DNA of 64,000 nt, taken from positions 2,170,001-2,234,000 of the forward strand of contig NZ_CP139779.1 in the NCBI RefSeq assembly GCF_034421375.1. Direction: 5' to 3'. The notes under the pieces were generated by a model. The model was not told the origin of the DNA. It was given only the letters and a program-made list of their open reading frames with translations, and made no database searches. Position 1 is the first letter of the stretch. Each line of letters starts with the position of its first letter. A program made the translations under genes and the position numbers. Positions 26,026 to 35,074 of the stretch are shown piece by piece. The stretch is from Microbacterium invictum. Its GTDB lineage: Bacteria > Actinomycetota > Actinomycetes > Actinomycetales > Microbacteriaceae.

Positions 26026-27866
26026 GCACCGGGACCCACCCCACAGACAACATCAGCCGCGAGCCGGCCATGACGGATGGCACCGGCGTGGCGACGGACG
26101 GCAAGCCGCTCGGAGGCCGCTTCGTCGGCTGGGCGGCCAACTACGTCGACGAGCGCACCAGCGTCTCCGGCCTGGTCAAGGAACTCGGTCGCAAGATCTT
26201 CCCCGACCACTGGTCGTTCATGCTCGGCGAGATCGCGCTCTGGAGCTTCGTCGTCGTCCTCATCTCGGGGACGTTCCTGACGTTCTTCTTCGACGCGTCC
26301 ATGGTCGAGACCCACTACACCGGGTCGTGGCTTCCGATGCGGGGAATCGAGATGTCCGCGGCGATGGCCTCGACCCTCGAGATCTCGTTCGACATCCGCG
26401 GCGGCCTTCTCGTCCGACAGATCCACCACTGGGCGGCGCTGGTCTTCATCGCCGGCATCGGCGTGCACATGCTCCGCGTGTTCTTCACCGGCGCGTTCCG
26501 CAAGCCCCGCGAGCTCAACTGGGTGATCGGTTTCGTCCTGTTCGTCCTGGCCATGGGTGAGGGCTTCACCGGCTACTCGCTCCCCGACGACGTCCTCTCG
26601 GGCAACGGCCTGCGCATCATCGACGGAATGATCAAGGGCATCCCCCTGATCGGCACGTGGACCTCGTTCCTGCTCTTCGGCGGCGAGTTCCCCGGCACCG
26701 CGATCGTCGGCCGCCTGTACGCCCTGCACATCCTGCTGCTGCCCGCGATCCTCGTGGCGCTGCTCGTGGCGCACCTGATGCTGATGATCATCAACAAGCA
26801 CACGCAGTTCGCCGGCCCGGGCCGCACGAACGACAACGTCGTGGGCTACCCGATGATGCCGGTGTACATGTCCAAGATGGGCGGCTTCTTCTTCATCACC
26901 TTTGGCGTGATCGTGCTCGTCGCGTCGCTGTTCACGATCAACCCGATCTGGAACTACGGCCCCTACGACCCGTCGCCGGTCTCGGCTGGTACGCAGCCGG
27001 ACTGGTACATCGGCTTCGCCGACGGGATGCTGCGTCTGATCCCGCCACACCTGGAGACGGTCTTCCTCGACCGCACGTGGTCGTGGAACATCATCATCCC
27101 GATCACGGTCCTCGGTCTCTTCCTCGTCGTCGTGGCTCTCTACCCCTTCATCGAGGCGTGGATCACGGGCGACAAGCGCGAGCACCACATCGCCCAGCGT
27201 CCCCGCAACGCCGCGACCCGCACCGCCATCGGCGCGGCCGGTGTCACGTTCTACGCGGTGATGTGGGCGGCGGCGTCGTCCGACCTGATCGCGACGCACT
27301 TCTGGCTCACGATGGAGGGCGTCATCCACACCCTCCAGGTGGCGCTCATCCTCGGTCCGATCATCGCCTACTTCGTCACCAAGCGCATCTGCATCGCGCT
27401 GCAGAAGAAGGATCGCGAGATCCTGCTGCACGGCTACGAGTCGGGCCGCATCGTCCGCCTCCCGGGCGGCGAGTACATCGAGGTCCACCAGCCGGTCGAC
27501 GAGTACGAGCGCTGGAAGCTCATCGAGACCGACGTCTACGAGCCCCTCGTCGTGCGCCCGAATGCGAAGGGCCGCATCCCGTGGCACCAGAACGTGCGTG
27601 CGTCGATCTCACGGTGGTTCTTCGAAGACCGACTGACCCCTCTCACGCAGACGGAGCTCGACGCGGCATTGGAGCACCAGCACCACACGCTCGACCACGT
27701 CGCCAGCGAGAAGCAAGCCGAGCTCCAGGGTGCGCACGAGCGCGCCGGGGTCCCGGATGCTCCGCACGTTCCGATCGACGACGGCAGCCGCTCCGAGACG
27801 GCCGTCCGCCCCTCGAACGTGATCGTCGCCGAAGAGACACGTCCGTCCTCGCGCGATAAGGACTGA
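26022..27866 (+). CDS. qcrB: Cytochrome b subunit of bc1 complex
   Basis: 614 aa. Eight to nine helices; the first heme helix carries GGLLVRQIHHWAALVFIAGI (about residues 127-146), with heme-ligand His pairs there and in the RLYALHILLLPAILVALLVAHLM helix. The Qo-site motif appears as DPSPV instead of the mitochondrial PEWY region. The C-terminus extends ~130 residues beyond the core, ending in a charged tail, usual for actinobacteria. The ATG overlaps qcrA. It is the target subunit of imidazopyridine-type inhibitors in mycobacteria (known for the family). Confidence 0.96.
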   Translation: MSTGTHPTDNISREPAMTDGTGVATDGKPLGGRFVGWAANYVDERTSVSGLVKELGRKIFPDHWSFMLGEIALWSFVVVLISGTFLTFFFDASMVETHYTGSWLPMRGIEMSAAMASTLEISFDIRGGLLVRQIHHWAALVFIAGIGVHMLRVFFTGAFRKPRELNWVIGFVLFVLAMGEGFTGYSLPDDVLSGNGLRIIDGMIKGIPLIGTWTSFLLFGGEFPGTAIVGRLYALHILLLPAILVALLVAHLMLMIINKHTQFAGPGRTNDNVVGYPMMPVYMSKMGGFFFITFGVIVLVASLFTINPIWNYGPYDPSPVSAGTQPDWYIGFADGMLRLIPPHLETVFLDRTWSWNIIIPITVLGLFLVVVALYPFIEAWITGDKREHHIAQRPRNAATRTAIGAAGVTFYAVMWAAASSDLIATHFWLTMEGVIHTLQVALILGPIIAYFVTKRICIALQKKDREILLHGYESGRIVRLPGGEYIEVHQPVDEYERWKLIETDVYEPLVVRPNAKGRIPWHQNVRASISRWFFEDRLTPLTQTELDAALEHQHHTLDHVASEKQAELQGAHERAGVPDAPHVPIDDGSRSETAVRPSNVIVAEETRPSSRDKD

Positions 27867-27880
27867 TCCGCTCCGATCTA

Positions 27881-27914
27881 CGGGCCCTGCTCTCCCCCGG
27901 GAGGGCAGGGCCCG
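27881..27914 (+). terminator. Hairpin terminator after qcrB
   Basis: GGGCCCTGC-TCTCCC and GGGAGG-GCAGGGCCC form a ~15-bp GC-rich stem with a tiny loop and one imperfect position, 15 bp after the qcrB stop. No T-run follows. Confidence 0.7.
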
Positions 27915-28014
27915 TCGTCGTACGACGTGCGGACGAATCCGGCGCGGGAATGAACGGCAGGAAAGCGCCGGTCGCCGACCGTCACCCGCATCGAGAAGCC
28001 GCACGAGCATCCTC

Positions 28015-28020
28015 TACGGT
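28015..28020 (+). promoter_or_regulatory. -10 box, leaderless rhodanese promoter
   Basis: TACGGT followed by exactly 6 nt and the ATG at 28027. No convincing -35. Confidence 0.45.
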
Positions 28021-28026
28021 GAACCC

Positions 28027-28452
28027 ATGATCGACGCCGCCTCCTTCTTCGCCGCAAAGCTCGCCTACGAGACCGACGCCTCCGACGTCTACGCCGCTCA
28101 GCGTGCGGGTCAGGATCTGGTCCTCCTCGACGTCCGCAGTCACGAAGCCTGGCGGCAGGGCCGCATCACCGGCGCGCGACACCTCCCCTACCGGGAGATC
28201 CCCTCGCGGGCGCCCGAAGAGCTCGCGGGCGTGACGGAGGTCGTCGTCTACTGCTGGAGCCCCGGCTGCAACGCCGGCACGAAGGCGGCGGCCATCCTCG
28301 CCGGTCTCGGCATCGGTGTGCGGGAGATGATCGGGGGGTACGAGTACTGGGTGAGGGAGGGCCAGCCCACCGAGAACGACGAGGGCCCGCTCCCCCGCAC
28401 GTTCGACCCTCAGGTGATGGTCGTGACGTCGGACACCTCCCCGGTCTCCTGA
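28027..28452 (+). CDS. Rhodanese-like sulfurtransferase
   Basis: 141 aa, one rhodanese domain: LLDVRSHEAWRQGRITGARHLPYREIP (the substrate-site D-V-R and CH2A-type motifs) and the active-site loop YCWSPGCNAGTKAA with catalytic Cys at ~78. The loop begins with C-W-S-P-G-C, a variant with a second Cys that could allow redox chemistry. The role is sulfur transfer or thiosulfate/cyanide handling; the partner is not known. It is monocistronic and converges with the PP2C gene. Confidence 0.9.
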   Translation: MIDAASFFAAKLAYETDASDVYAAQRAGQDLVLLDVRSHEAWRQGRITGARHLPYREIPSRAPEELAGVTEVVVYCWSPGCNAGTKAAAILAGLGIGVREMIGGYEYWVREGQPTENDEGPLPRTFDPQVMVVTSDTSPVS

Positions 28453-28477
28453 CCAGCGCTGACCGCGCAAGAGCCCG

Positions 28478-29281
28478 TCAGACGGCGGTGAGGTGACGGA
28501 ACGGGTCGTCGTCGGTGAAGCGTCGCGCCGCCGCGCCGACGAAGACGGGAGTCCCCCGCGCCGGCACATCGTCGGAGGCGCGTACATCGGTCACGACGAC
28601 GGTGACGTTGTCGGCTGCACCGGCCTCGAGCGCAAGGTCGATGAGCGCAGACGCCGCCTCTTCGCGGTCATCCCGTCCCAAGGCCTCGCTCACCGCGACG
28701 TCGCCGACGTAGTCGGTGAGGCCGTCGCTGCACAGCAGCCAGCGATCGTCCACGCGCGGATCGACCCACGTCACGAGCGGGAGGTCGTCAGGGCCTCCCG
28801 ACAGGGAGGCGGTGATGAGGTTCCGGTGGGGGTGGGTCGAGGCGTCCTCGGCGCGCACGTGGCCGCCGTCGACGAGAGCCTGGACGAAGGAGTCGTCCCT
28901 CGTCATCCGCGTCATCGTTCCCGACCGCAGCGAGTAGGCGCGGGAATCACCGATGTGCGCGAGGAGCAACCGGCCCCGGTGCCCGACGAAGAGACCGGTG
29001 AAGGTCGTCGCCATGCCCGCCAGCCGGGGATCTCGGTGCGCGTGGGCGGCGAGGTCCCAGTTCGCCAGAACCGTCCGCTCGGTCAGCATCTCGGCGTCGG
29101 GCGCCTGGTGCCATCCCGCGACGAGACGATGGACGAACGCTGCGGACGCGAGATCTCCCGCGGGACCGCCGCCGACGCCGTCAGCGACACCTGCTCCCCA
29201 GGGCGCGGCGAACGCCGAATCCTGGTTGCTTGGTCGCGGGCCGGAGGCGGATGCCGCGGCCGACTCCAGCCGGAGCGTCAC
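28478..29281 (-). CDS. PP2C-family Ser/Thr protein phosphatase
   Basis: 267 aa from the GTG at 29281, two bases after the ctaF stop. Metal-binding motifs of the PPM family are seen: NQDSAF, GVADGVGGG, AHIGDSRAY, SDGLTDYV and ADNVTVVV with the final Asp-Asn pair. It should dephosphorylate Ser/Thr on protein targets of eukaryotic-type kinases. It carries no membrane helix or other domain. Its position at the end of the ctaCDF genes suggests shared transcription, though a functional link to the oxidase is not established. Confidence 0.93.
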   Translation of the reverse strand: MTLRLESAAASASGPRPSNQDSAFAAPWGAGVADGVGGGPAGDLASAAFVHRLVAGWHQAPDAEMLTERTVLANWDLAAHAHRDPRLAGMATTFTGLFVGHRGRLLLAHIGDSRAYSLRSGTMTRMTRDDSFVQALVDGGHVRAEDASTHPHRNLITASLSGGPDDLPLVTWVDPRVDDRWLLCSDGLTDYVGDVAVSEALGRDDREEAASALIDLALEAGAADNVTVVVTDVRASDDVPARGTPVFVGAAARRFTDDDPFRHLTAV

Positions 29282-29283
29282 CG

Positions 29284-29724
29284 TCAGCGGGCGAAGTATC
29301 CGCGGTAGTACTCGTAGACCCAGCCGACGATCGCGACGGCGAAGACTCCGAGGCCGATGGGGACCATCCACGCCCCGACCGCGAGCCCGACGAAGGCCAG
29401 ACCCGCGGAGGAGGCCAGCACGATGGGCCACCACGACCACGGGCTGAACTCGCCCATCTCGGGGTCGCCGTCATCGATGTCGGCGGTCAGCACGTCCTCC
29501 GGGAGCTCTCCACCCTGAGCGACATGCACCCGCTGGATGTAGAACGCGATGAGTGCGGCCATGAAGGCCGTGAACAGCAGGGCAACCGATCCGACCCACT
29601 CGACGGCCGAGAACCACGGGACCTCGGACGTCGTGTAGGCGATGATGTTCCACACCGTGTAGAACGCGAAGACCAGCAGGAAGAAGCCGCTGAGCAGCCA
29701 CCACAGTCCGACGTTGGTACGCAC
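29284..29724 (-). CDS. ctaF: Cytochrome c oxidase subunit IV (actinobacterial type)
   Basis: 146 aa with about four hydrophobic segments (7-29, 33-58, ~95-115, ~117-134) and the conserved WSWWPIV and YEYYRGYFAR ends. It is the small fourth subunit of actinobacterial aa3 oxidase, needed for assembly or stability of the supercomplex. The ATG at 29724 is directly adjacent to the ctaD stop, so the genes are coupled. Confidence 0.94.
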   Translation of the reverse strand: MRTNVGLWWLLSGFFLLVFAFYTVWNIIAYTTSEVPWFSAVEWVGSVALLFTAFMAALIAFYIQRVHVAQGGELPEDVLTADIDDGDPEMGEFSPWSWWPIVLASSAGLAFVGLAVGAWMVPIGLGVFAVAIVGWVYEYYRGYFAR

Positions 29725-31488
29725 TTACTTGACCTCTCCCTGTGCCAGGTCGACCACGGGGGTGTCGGGCGCGTCCTTCGCGGGACCCACGCCGACGGGC
29801 AGGCCCGCCTCGGGGTGGTTGAGGTCGAACGCCGGGCGCTCGCTGCGGATGCGCGGAATCGAGGTGAAGTTGTGCCGCGGCGGCGGGCAGGATGTCGCCC
29901 ACTCGAGCGAGGCGCCGTAGCCCCAGGGGTCGTTCACGGTGACCTTGGGGGCCTTCCGCGCGGTGATCCAGACGTTGAACAGGAACGGGATCATCGATGC
30001 GCCGAGGATCATCGCACCGATCGTCGAGACCTGGTTCTGCCAGGTCCACCCGTCGGCGGCGGCATAGTCCGCATACCGTCTGACCATGCCGTCCACGCCC
30101 AGCCAGTGCTGGATGAGGAAGGTCATGTGGAAGCCGATGAACAGCAGCCAGAAGTGGATGATGCCGAGGCGCTCGTTCAGCATCCGCCCCGTCCACTTCG
30201 GCCACCAGAAGTAGAAGCCGGCGAACATCGCGAAGACCACGGTGCCGAAGACGACGTAGTGGAAGTGCGCCACGACGAAGTACGAGTCGGACAGGTGGAA
30301 GTCCAGCGGCGGGGACGACAGGATGACGCCGGTCAGGCCACCGAAGACGAACGAGACGAGGAAGCCCAGCGCGAACACCATCGGTGTCTCGAAGGTCACC
30401 GATCCGCGCCACATCGTGCCGATCCAGTTGAAGATCTTCACGCCGGTCGGAACCGCGATGAGCATCGTCATGAGCGCGAAGAACGGCAGCAGAACGCCGC
30501 CGGTGACGTACATGTGGTGCGCCCACACCGCCACCGAGAGCGCGGCGATCGCGATGGTCGCGTAGACGAGCGTCTTGTACCCGAAGATCGGCTTGCGGCT
30601 GAACACCGGGAAGACCTCCGACACGATGCCGAAGAAGGGCAGCGCGATGATGTAGACCTCGGGGTGGCCGAAGAACCAGAACAGGTGCTGCCAGAGCAGG
30701 ACGCCGCCGTTCTCGGGGTCGTAGATGTGCGACCCGAAGATGCGGTCGGATCCCGCCGCCAGGATGGCCGCGGCGAGGACCGGGAAGGCCATCAGGACCA
30801 GGATGCTGGTGACCAGCGTGTTCCAGGTGAAGATCGGCATGCGCCACATCGTCATGCCCGGCGCACGCATCGTGATGATCGTGGTGATGAAGTTCACCGC
30901 GCCGAGGATGGTGCCGAAACCGCTCATGCCGAGGCCGAGCATCCAGAGATTGCCGCCGACGCCTGGGGAGAAGGTCGCACTCGCGAGCGGTTGATACGCG
31001 AACCAGCCGAACGACGCCGCCCCGGCAGGAGTGAGGAAGCCCGAGACGGCGATCATCGAGCCGAAGAGGAACAGCCAGAAGGCGAAGGCGTTCAGGCGCG
31101 GGAAGGCCACGTCCGGAGCGCCGATCTGCAATGGCAGGATCGCGTTGGCGAAGCCCGCGAACAGGGGCGTCGCGAACATCAGGAGCATCACGGTGCCGTG
31201 CATCGTGAACAGCTGGTTGTACTGCTCCTTGGTCGGTACGACCTGCATACCGGGTTCGAAGAGCTCGGCCCGGATGATGAGGGCCATCACGCCGGCGAAC
31301 ATGAAGAAGATCACCGACGCGATCAGGTACATGTACCCGATCGTCTTGTGGTCCGTGGAGGTGATCCACTTGACGACGATGTTGCCCTTCTGCTCGACGC
31401 GCGACGAGCTGAGCAGGGCTGCCTGACGCGGCGGCAGCGTCGTGGAGCGTCCGGGGGTGGATTCTTGCAGTGGCAGTGTCGTCGCCAT
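29725..31488 (-). CDS. ctaD: Cytochrome c oxidase subunit I (aa3)
   Basis: 587 aa with 12 helices. The heme a and CuB ligands lie in recognisable segments: [14 protein letters not shown] (low-spin heme His), [13 protein letters not shown] (CuB His and cross-linked Tyr), [11 protein letters not shown] (CuB His pair) and HFHYVVFG (heme a3 and heme a His). It reduces O2 and pumps protons. The C-terminal tail ends in an acidic stretch. It lies between ctaC (2-bp gap) and ctaF. Confidence 0.98.
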   Translation of the reverse strand: MATTLPLQESTPGRSTTLPPRQAALLSSSRVEQKGNIVVKWITSTDHKTIGYMYLIASVIFFMFAGVMALIIRAELFEPGMQVVPTKEQYNQLFTMHGTVMLLMFATPLFAGFANAILPLQIGAPDVAFPRLNAFAFWLFLFGSMIAVSGFLTPAGAASFGWFAYQPLASATFSPGVGGNLWMLGLGMSGFGTILGAVNFITTIITMRAPGMTMWRMPIFTWNTLVTSILVLMAFPVLAAAILAAGSDRIFGSHIYDPENGGVLLWQHLFWFFGHPEVYIIALPFFGIVSEVFPVFSRKPIFGYKTLVYATIAIAALSVAVWAHHMYVTGGVLLPFFALMTMLIAVPTGVKIFNWIGTMWRGSVTFETPMVFALGFLVSFVFGGLTGVILSSPPLDFHLSDSYFVVAHFHYVVFGTVVFAMFAGFYFWWPKWTGRMLNERLGIIHFWLLFIGFHMTFLIQHWLGVDGMVRRYADYAAADGWTWQNQVSTIGAMILGASMIPFLFNVWITARKAPKVTVNDPWGYGASLEWATSCPPPRHNFTSIPRIRSERPAFDLNHPEAGLPVGVGPAKDAPDTPVVDLAQGEVK

Positions 31489-31490
31489 GA

Positions 31491-32420
31491 TCAGCCCTGA
31501 TCCTCTGTGCTCGTTTCCCCGCTGGAGCTGGTCTCCGTCTCGGAGGCGCCCCCGGTGCCGGGAAGGTTCTGCAGCCGGTCGTACGCATCGGTGATGTCAC
31601 CGGTCTGGCCGCGGTCGCGGAGCGAGTCGAGGTACTGCTCGTACTCCGCCTCGCTGACCACCTCGACGTTGAAGAGCATCGCCGAGTGGTACTCGCCGCA
31701 GAGCTCGGCGCACTTGCCGGCGTACGTGCCCTCGCGGGTCGGCGTGAAGGACCATTCGTTGTCCTTGCCGATGTACATGTCCTTCTTGTAGAGGAAGTCG
31801 ATGATCCAGAAGCTGTGGATGACGTCGCGAGCCTCGAGATCGATCTTCACCGTCTGGTCGACGGGGAGGTACAGCGTCGGCAGCGCAGCCTGGTCGTAGT
31901 CCCCCTGCGCATCCGGCTGTGCCTGCACGCCCATGCTCCACACGGCGTCGGCGTTGTCCTCGTCCTCGCCGTTGTACTGGAAGTCCCACGCCCACTGCTT
32001 GCCGATGGCCGTGATGGAGACATCGGGGTCTTCGTACTGCGTCTCGATGATGGCCTGGTCGCGCGCGGTGAAGGCGAAGAACCCCACCACGAGGATCAGG
32101 GGCACGATCGTGTAGAAGATCTCGATCGGCATGTTGTAGCGCAGCTGCACGGGAAGGCCGGTCTGGCCCTTGCGCCGCCGGTAGGCGATCGCCGCCCAGC
32201 CCATGAGCCCCCACGTCACCACGCCGACGGCGAGGAGGACGATCCAGGAGTTGACCCACAGACCCGAGACGAGTTCGGTCCGGTTGGTCGCCGGCGTACC
32301 CTCCTCGACGAAGCCGGGCAGGTACCCGTTCAGCTCGGTCGGCGTGCATCCCGCGAGCACAAGGGCCGCGGCGATCCCGACCGGGACGAACGCCCAGCGG
32401 AGACGGCGTTTCGAGGGCAC
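31491..32420 (-). CDS. ctaC: Cytochrome c oxidase subunit II (CuA)
   Basis: 309 aa from the GTG at 32420, with AAAGG 7 bp before it. The signal ends in a lipobox (LVLAGC, Cys ~25), so the subunit is lipid-anchored. Two helices at ~60-85 and ~105-130 precede the periplasmic CuA domain. CuA ligands: the His in DVIHSFWI and [12 protein letters not shown] with two Cys, Glu, His and Met. It receives electrons from qcrC. A Ser/Thr/Glu-rich tail ends the protein. Confidence 0.97.
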   Translation of the reverse strand: MPSKRRLRWAFVPVGIAAALVLAGCTPTELNGYLPGFVEEGTPATNRTELVSGLWVNSWIVLLAVGVVTWGLMGWAAIAYRRRKGQTGLPVQLRYNMPIEIFYTIVPLILVVGFFAFTARDQAIIETQYEDPDVSITAIGKQWAWDFQYNGEDEDNADAVWSMGVQAQPDAQGDYDQAALPTLYLPVDQTVKIDLEARDVIHSFWIIDFLYKKDMYIGKDNEWSFTPTREGTYAGKCAELCGEYHSAMLFNVEVVSEAEYEQYLDSLRDRGQTGDITDAYDRLQNLPGTGGASETETSSSGETSTEDQG

Positions 32421-32576
32421 GTGCGCACCTTTCCGTTCAGTGTGTTTCCGTGGCCAGTCTAGGGCAACCTCTGGGCGCGTTCTGGCCTGACGCCCAGGTT
32501 GTCCGACCCTTCGAGACACGCCCATCGTCGCCCTCGGCGACGCGTCGCCGAGGATCGAGTGGCGGTCACGACCGGG
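32421..32576. promoter_or_regulatory. Intergenic region with palindromes between ctaC and Fe-S carrier gene
   Basis: Both flanking genes are on the minus strand. The region holds a perfect 20-bp palindrome at 32533-32552 (CTCGGCGACG and its complement), located 25 bp after the Fe-S gene's stop, plausibly its terminator. A second inverted pair, CTGGGCG (32471-32477) and CGCCCAG (32491-32497), is upstream of ctaC. Their function is not clear. Confidence 0.35.
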
Positions 32577-32939
32577 TCAGTGGAAGCTGTCGCCGCAGGC
32601 GCAGCTACCGGCGGCGTTCGGGTTGTCGATCGTGAAGCCCTGCTCGGAGATGGTGTCCTTGAAGTCGATCGTGGCACCGTCGAGATAGGGGACGCTCATG
32701 TCGTCGACGATGACCTCGACGCCTTCGAAGTCCACGGTCTTGTCACCCTCGAGAAGACGCTCGTCGAAGTAGAGCTGGTAGATCAGTCCGCTGCACCCGC
32801 CGGGCTGCACGGCCACGCGCAGACGCAGGTCGTCGCGACCCTCCTGGTCGAGCAGATTCTTCACCTTCAGCGCGGCGGCGTCGGTGAGAAGCACGCCGTG
32901 TGCGCGCGCGGTGTCGGTGGACAGAGCGGTGTCGGTCAT
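32577..32939 (-). CDS. erpA: A-type iron-sulfur carrier (IscA/ErpA-like)
   Basis: 120 aa HesB/IscA-fold protein. The three conserved Cys residues that bind Fe-S are visible: one in GGCSGLIYQLYF (~ residue 52) and two in CACGDSF at the C-terminus. It delivers Fe-S clusters to target enzymes. A GGAGGA site precedes the ATG at 32939. It lies next to the respiratory genes, which need Fe-S clusters, though that link is only positional. Confidence 0.93.
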   Translation of the reverse strand: MTDTALSTDTARAHGVLLTDAAALKVKNLLDQEGRDDLRLRVAVQPGGCSGLIYQLYFDERLLEGDKTVDFEGVEVIVDDMSVPYLDGATIDFKDTISEQGFTIDNPNAAGSCACGDSFH

Positions 32940-33030
32940 GAAGATCCTCCGGGTGCAGTGCGCGAGACAGGGGCTCGGTGGAACCGATTCTACGCCCCGA
33001 CCCCTCGGTCGGGACGGGATAGCACGCCCA

Positions 33031-34425
33031 TCAAGACACTCTGCGGTCCAGCTCCTCGAGGAGCAGCGCCTCCGAGACGACGGCGTTGCGGAACGTGTCC
33101 AGATGCAGCGATTCGTTCGGGGCGTGGGCGCGCGCGTGCGGATCCTCGACGCCGGTCACCAGGATCTGCGCGCTCGGGAACTCGCGGACGAGGTCGGCGA
33201 TGAACGGGATCGACCCTCCGACGCCGAGGTCCACCGGGTCGACGCCGTAGCCCTCGGCGAAGGCCGCGCGGACCGATTCCACCGCCCAGCCGCTGGTGTC
33301 CACGAGGAAGCCGTCGCCGAGGTCGACGTCGTCGAAGGTGAGTCGGGCACCGAACGGCGCGTGGCGCTCGAGGTGGGTCCGGACGGCCTCGTACGCCTCC
33401 GCGGCGGGCTGCCCCGGGGCGATGCGCGCGCTGATGACGACCGACACGGTGGGACTCAGTGTGTTGGAGGCGTTCTTCACGCTCGGCGCGTCGATCCCCG
33501 TCACCGTCACCGACGGCTGGTTCCAGATCCGGCCGAGGATCGACCCCGTTCCGATCGGGCTGACCCCGTCGAGGAGCCCCGCCTCGTCGCGCAGCGTCTC
33601 TTCGCTGTACTCCGGTGTGGCGGCCTCCCGGCGTGCGAGGCCGTCGACCGCGACGGCGCCGTCGGCGTCCCAGAGGGTGGACAGCAGGCGGATGGTGGCG
33701 AGCATCGCGTCGGGCACGGCTCCGCCGAACATGCCCGAGTGCGAGGCGTGATCAAGGGTGCGCACCGTGAGGGTGAAGCGCACATTCCCCCGCAACGACA
33801 CGGTCAGCGCCGGCGTCCGGGCATCCCAGTTGCCCGAGTCGGCCACCACGATGACGTCTGCCCGCAGGGTCTGGGCGTTGTCGGAGAGGAACTGCGCGAA
33901 CGATCGCGAGCCCGCCTCCTCCTCGCCCTCGATGAAGAGGGCGATACCGAGTCCGAGGTCATCGCCGACGGCGTCGCGGAGGGCGCGGACTGCGGCGATG
34001 TGCGCCATCACGCCGGCCTTGTCGTCGGCCGCACCCCGACCATAGAGCCGTCCGTCGCGCACGGTGGGTTCGAAGGGCGGTGAATCCCACAGCGCCTCGT
34101 CGCCGACGGGCTGGACGTCGTGGTGCGCGTAGAGCAGGATGGTCGGCCTGCCCGGCGCCGCGGCCCGCGAGGCGAGCACGGCCGGCATCCCCCGCTCCTC
34201 GGTGCCGGGGACGGCGGCGTCGACGATCCGGACGTCGTCGAAGACGCCGGTCTCGCGGGCGAGCGTCGCGACAGCCTCGGCGGACCGCCGCACCTCGGAG
34301 TGGTCGAAGCCGGGGAAGGCAACCGACGGGATGCGCACAAGGGCGCCGAGATCGGCCAGAGCGGTGGGGATGCCGGAGAGCGCAGCGTCGCGGACGGCAT
34401 CGCGCCGGGTGGGGGTGGAGGTCAT
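33031..34425 (-). CDS. M20-family dipeptidase
   Basis: 464 aa from the ATG at 34425. Metal ligands are in YAHHDVQPVGD (~ residues 96-106), GRGAADDKAG, EGEEEAGS, and a His near the C-terminus in NESLHLD; the HSGMFGG loop closes the active site. It belongs to the dipeptidase/carboxypeptidase branch (ArgE/DapE/CPG2-like), with the lid domain in the middle. It should hydrolyse dipeptides or N-terminal residues from small peptides. Minus-strand TAAGAT 7 nt upstream suggests leaderless transcription. Confidence 0.93.
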   Translation of the reverse strand: MTSTPTRRDAVRDAALSGIPTALADLGALVRIPSVAFPGFDHSEVRRSAEAVATLARETGVFDDVRIVDAAVPGTEERGMPAVLASRAAAPGRPTILLYAHHDVQPVGDEALWDSPPFEPTVRDGRLYGRGAADDKAGVMAHIAAVRALRDAVGDDLGLGIALFIEGEEEAGSRSFAQFLSDNAQTLRADVIVVADSGNWDARTPALTVSLRGNVRFTLTVRTLDHASHSGMFGGAVPDAMLATIRLLSTLWDADGAVAVDGLARREAATPEYSEETLRDEAGLLDGVSPIGTGSILGRIWNQPSVTVTGIDAPSVKNASNTLSPTVSVVISARIAPGQPAAEAYEAVRTHLERHAPFGARLTFDDVDLGDGFLVDTSGWAVESVRAAFAEGYGVDPVDLGVGGSIPFIADLVREFPSAQILVTGVEDPHARAHAPNESLHLDTFRNAVVSEALLLEELDRRVS

Positions 34426-34432
34426 GCGGGTA

Positions 34433-34438
34433 ATCTTA
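34433..34438 (-). promoter_or_regulatory. -10 box of leaderless dipeptidase promoter
   Basis: Minus-strand TAAGAT is followed by 7 nt and the ATG at 34425. The DUF3043 promoter must lie in the same short divergent gap. Confidence 0.45.
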
Positions 34439-34473
34439 AGCGGACACCCGTTCTCCGCTTCCAAGGATCTCCC

Positions 34474-35073
34474 GTGGCCAACACTCCCGGCGCACCCACT
34501 CCCGCAGCACCCGCCCCCAAGGACGCACCCGAGGGCGCCGCGTCCGTGACGGGGAAGGGCCGCGCGACGCCGACCCGTGCCGAGCGCGAGGCCGCGCGCA
34601 AACGCCCCCTGGTGCCCGACACCAAGGAGGCCAAGGCACGCGCCCGCGCCGACCTCGCCGCGCAGCGCGAGAAGGCCCGCGCCGGCATGGCGGCGGGAGA
34701 CGAGCGCTACCTCCCGGTGCGCGACAAGGGCCCGCAGCGTCGCTGGGTGCGCGATTTCGTCGACTCGGGCTTCCACCTCGGCGAGGCGGTCATGCCGGCG
34801 ATGGTCCTGGTGATCGTGGCGACCTTCGTGCCCGTGCTCGCCGTCCAGTACTGGTCGTTCGTGGTGCTGTGGATCTTCATCCTCTTCGTCATCGGCGACA
34901 TGATCATCACCTCCATCCGCGTCAAGCGGGGCGCGCGGGAGAAGTTCGGCGCCGACAAGATGGAGAAGGGCCTCGGATGGTACGCCGCGATGCGCAGCAT
35001 CCAGATGCGGTTCCTCCGCCTGCCCAAGCCGCAGGTCAAGCGCCGCGGGTTCCGCGGCGGCCGCACCGCCTGA
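34474..35073 (+). CDS. DUF3043 membrane protein
   Basis: 199 aa from the GTG at 34474 with AAGGA 6 bp before it. Residues ~1-85 are Ala/Pro-rich and then strongly basic (TRAEREAARKRPLVPDTKEAKARARA), a hallmark of DUF3043. Two close membrane helices (~ residues 108-130 and 130-150) are followed by a basic tail ending RRGFRGGRTA. This actinobacterial membrane family has no known function. It is divergent from the dipeptidase and convergent with pyrD. Confidence 0.88.
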   Translation: MANTPGAPTPAAPAPKDAPEGAASVTGKGRATPTRAEREAARKRPLVPDTKEAKARARADLAAQREKARAGMAAGDERYLPVRDKGPQRRWVRDFVDSGFHLGEAVMPAMVLVIVATFVPVLAVQYWSFVVLWIFILFVIGDMIITSIRVKRGAREKFGADKMEKGLGWYAAMRSIQMRFLRLPKPQVKRRGFRGGRTA

Positions 35074-35074
35074 C

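Noticed and set aside
27915..28014. Short intergenic stretch examined for a tRNA or small RNA
   Set aside because: No cloverleaf or conserved TTCGA/anticodon arm was seen; only a promoter for the rhodanese gene is supported.
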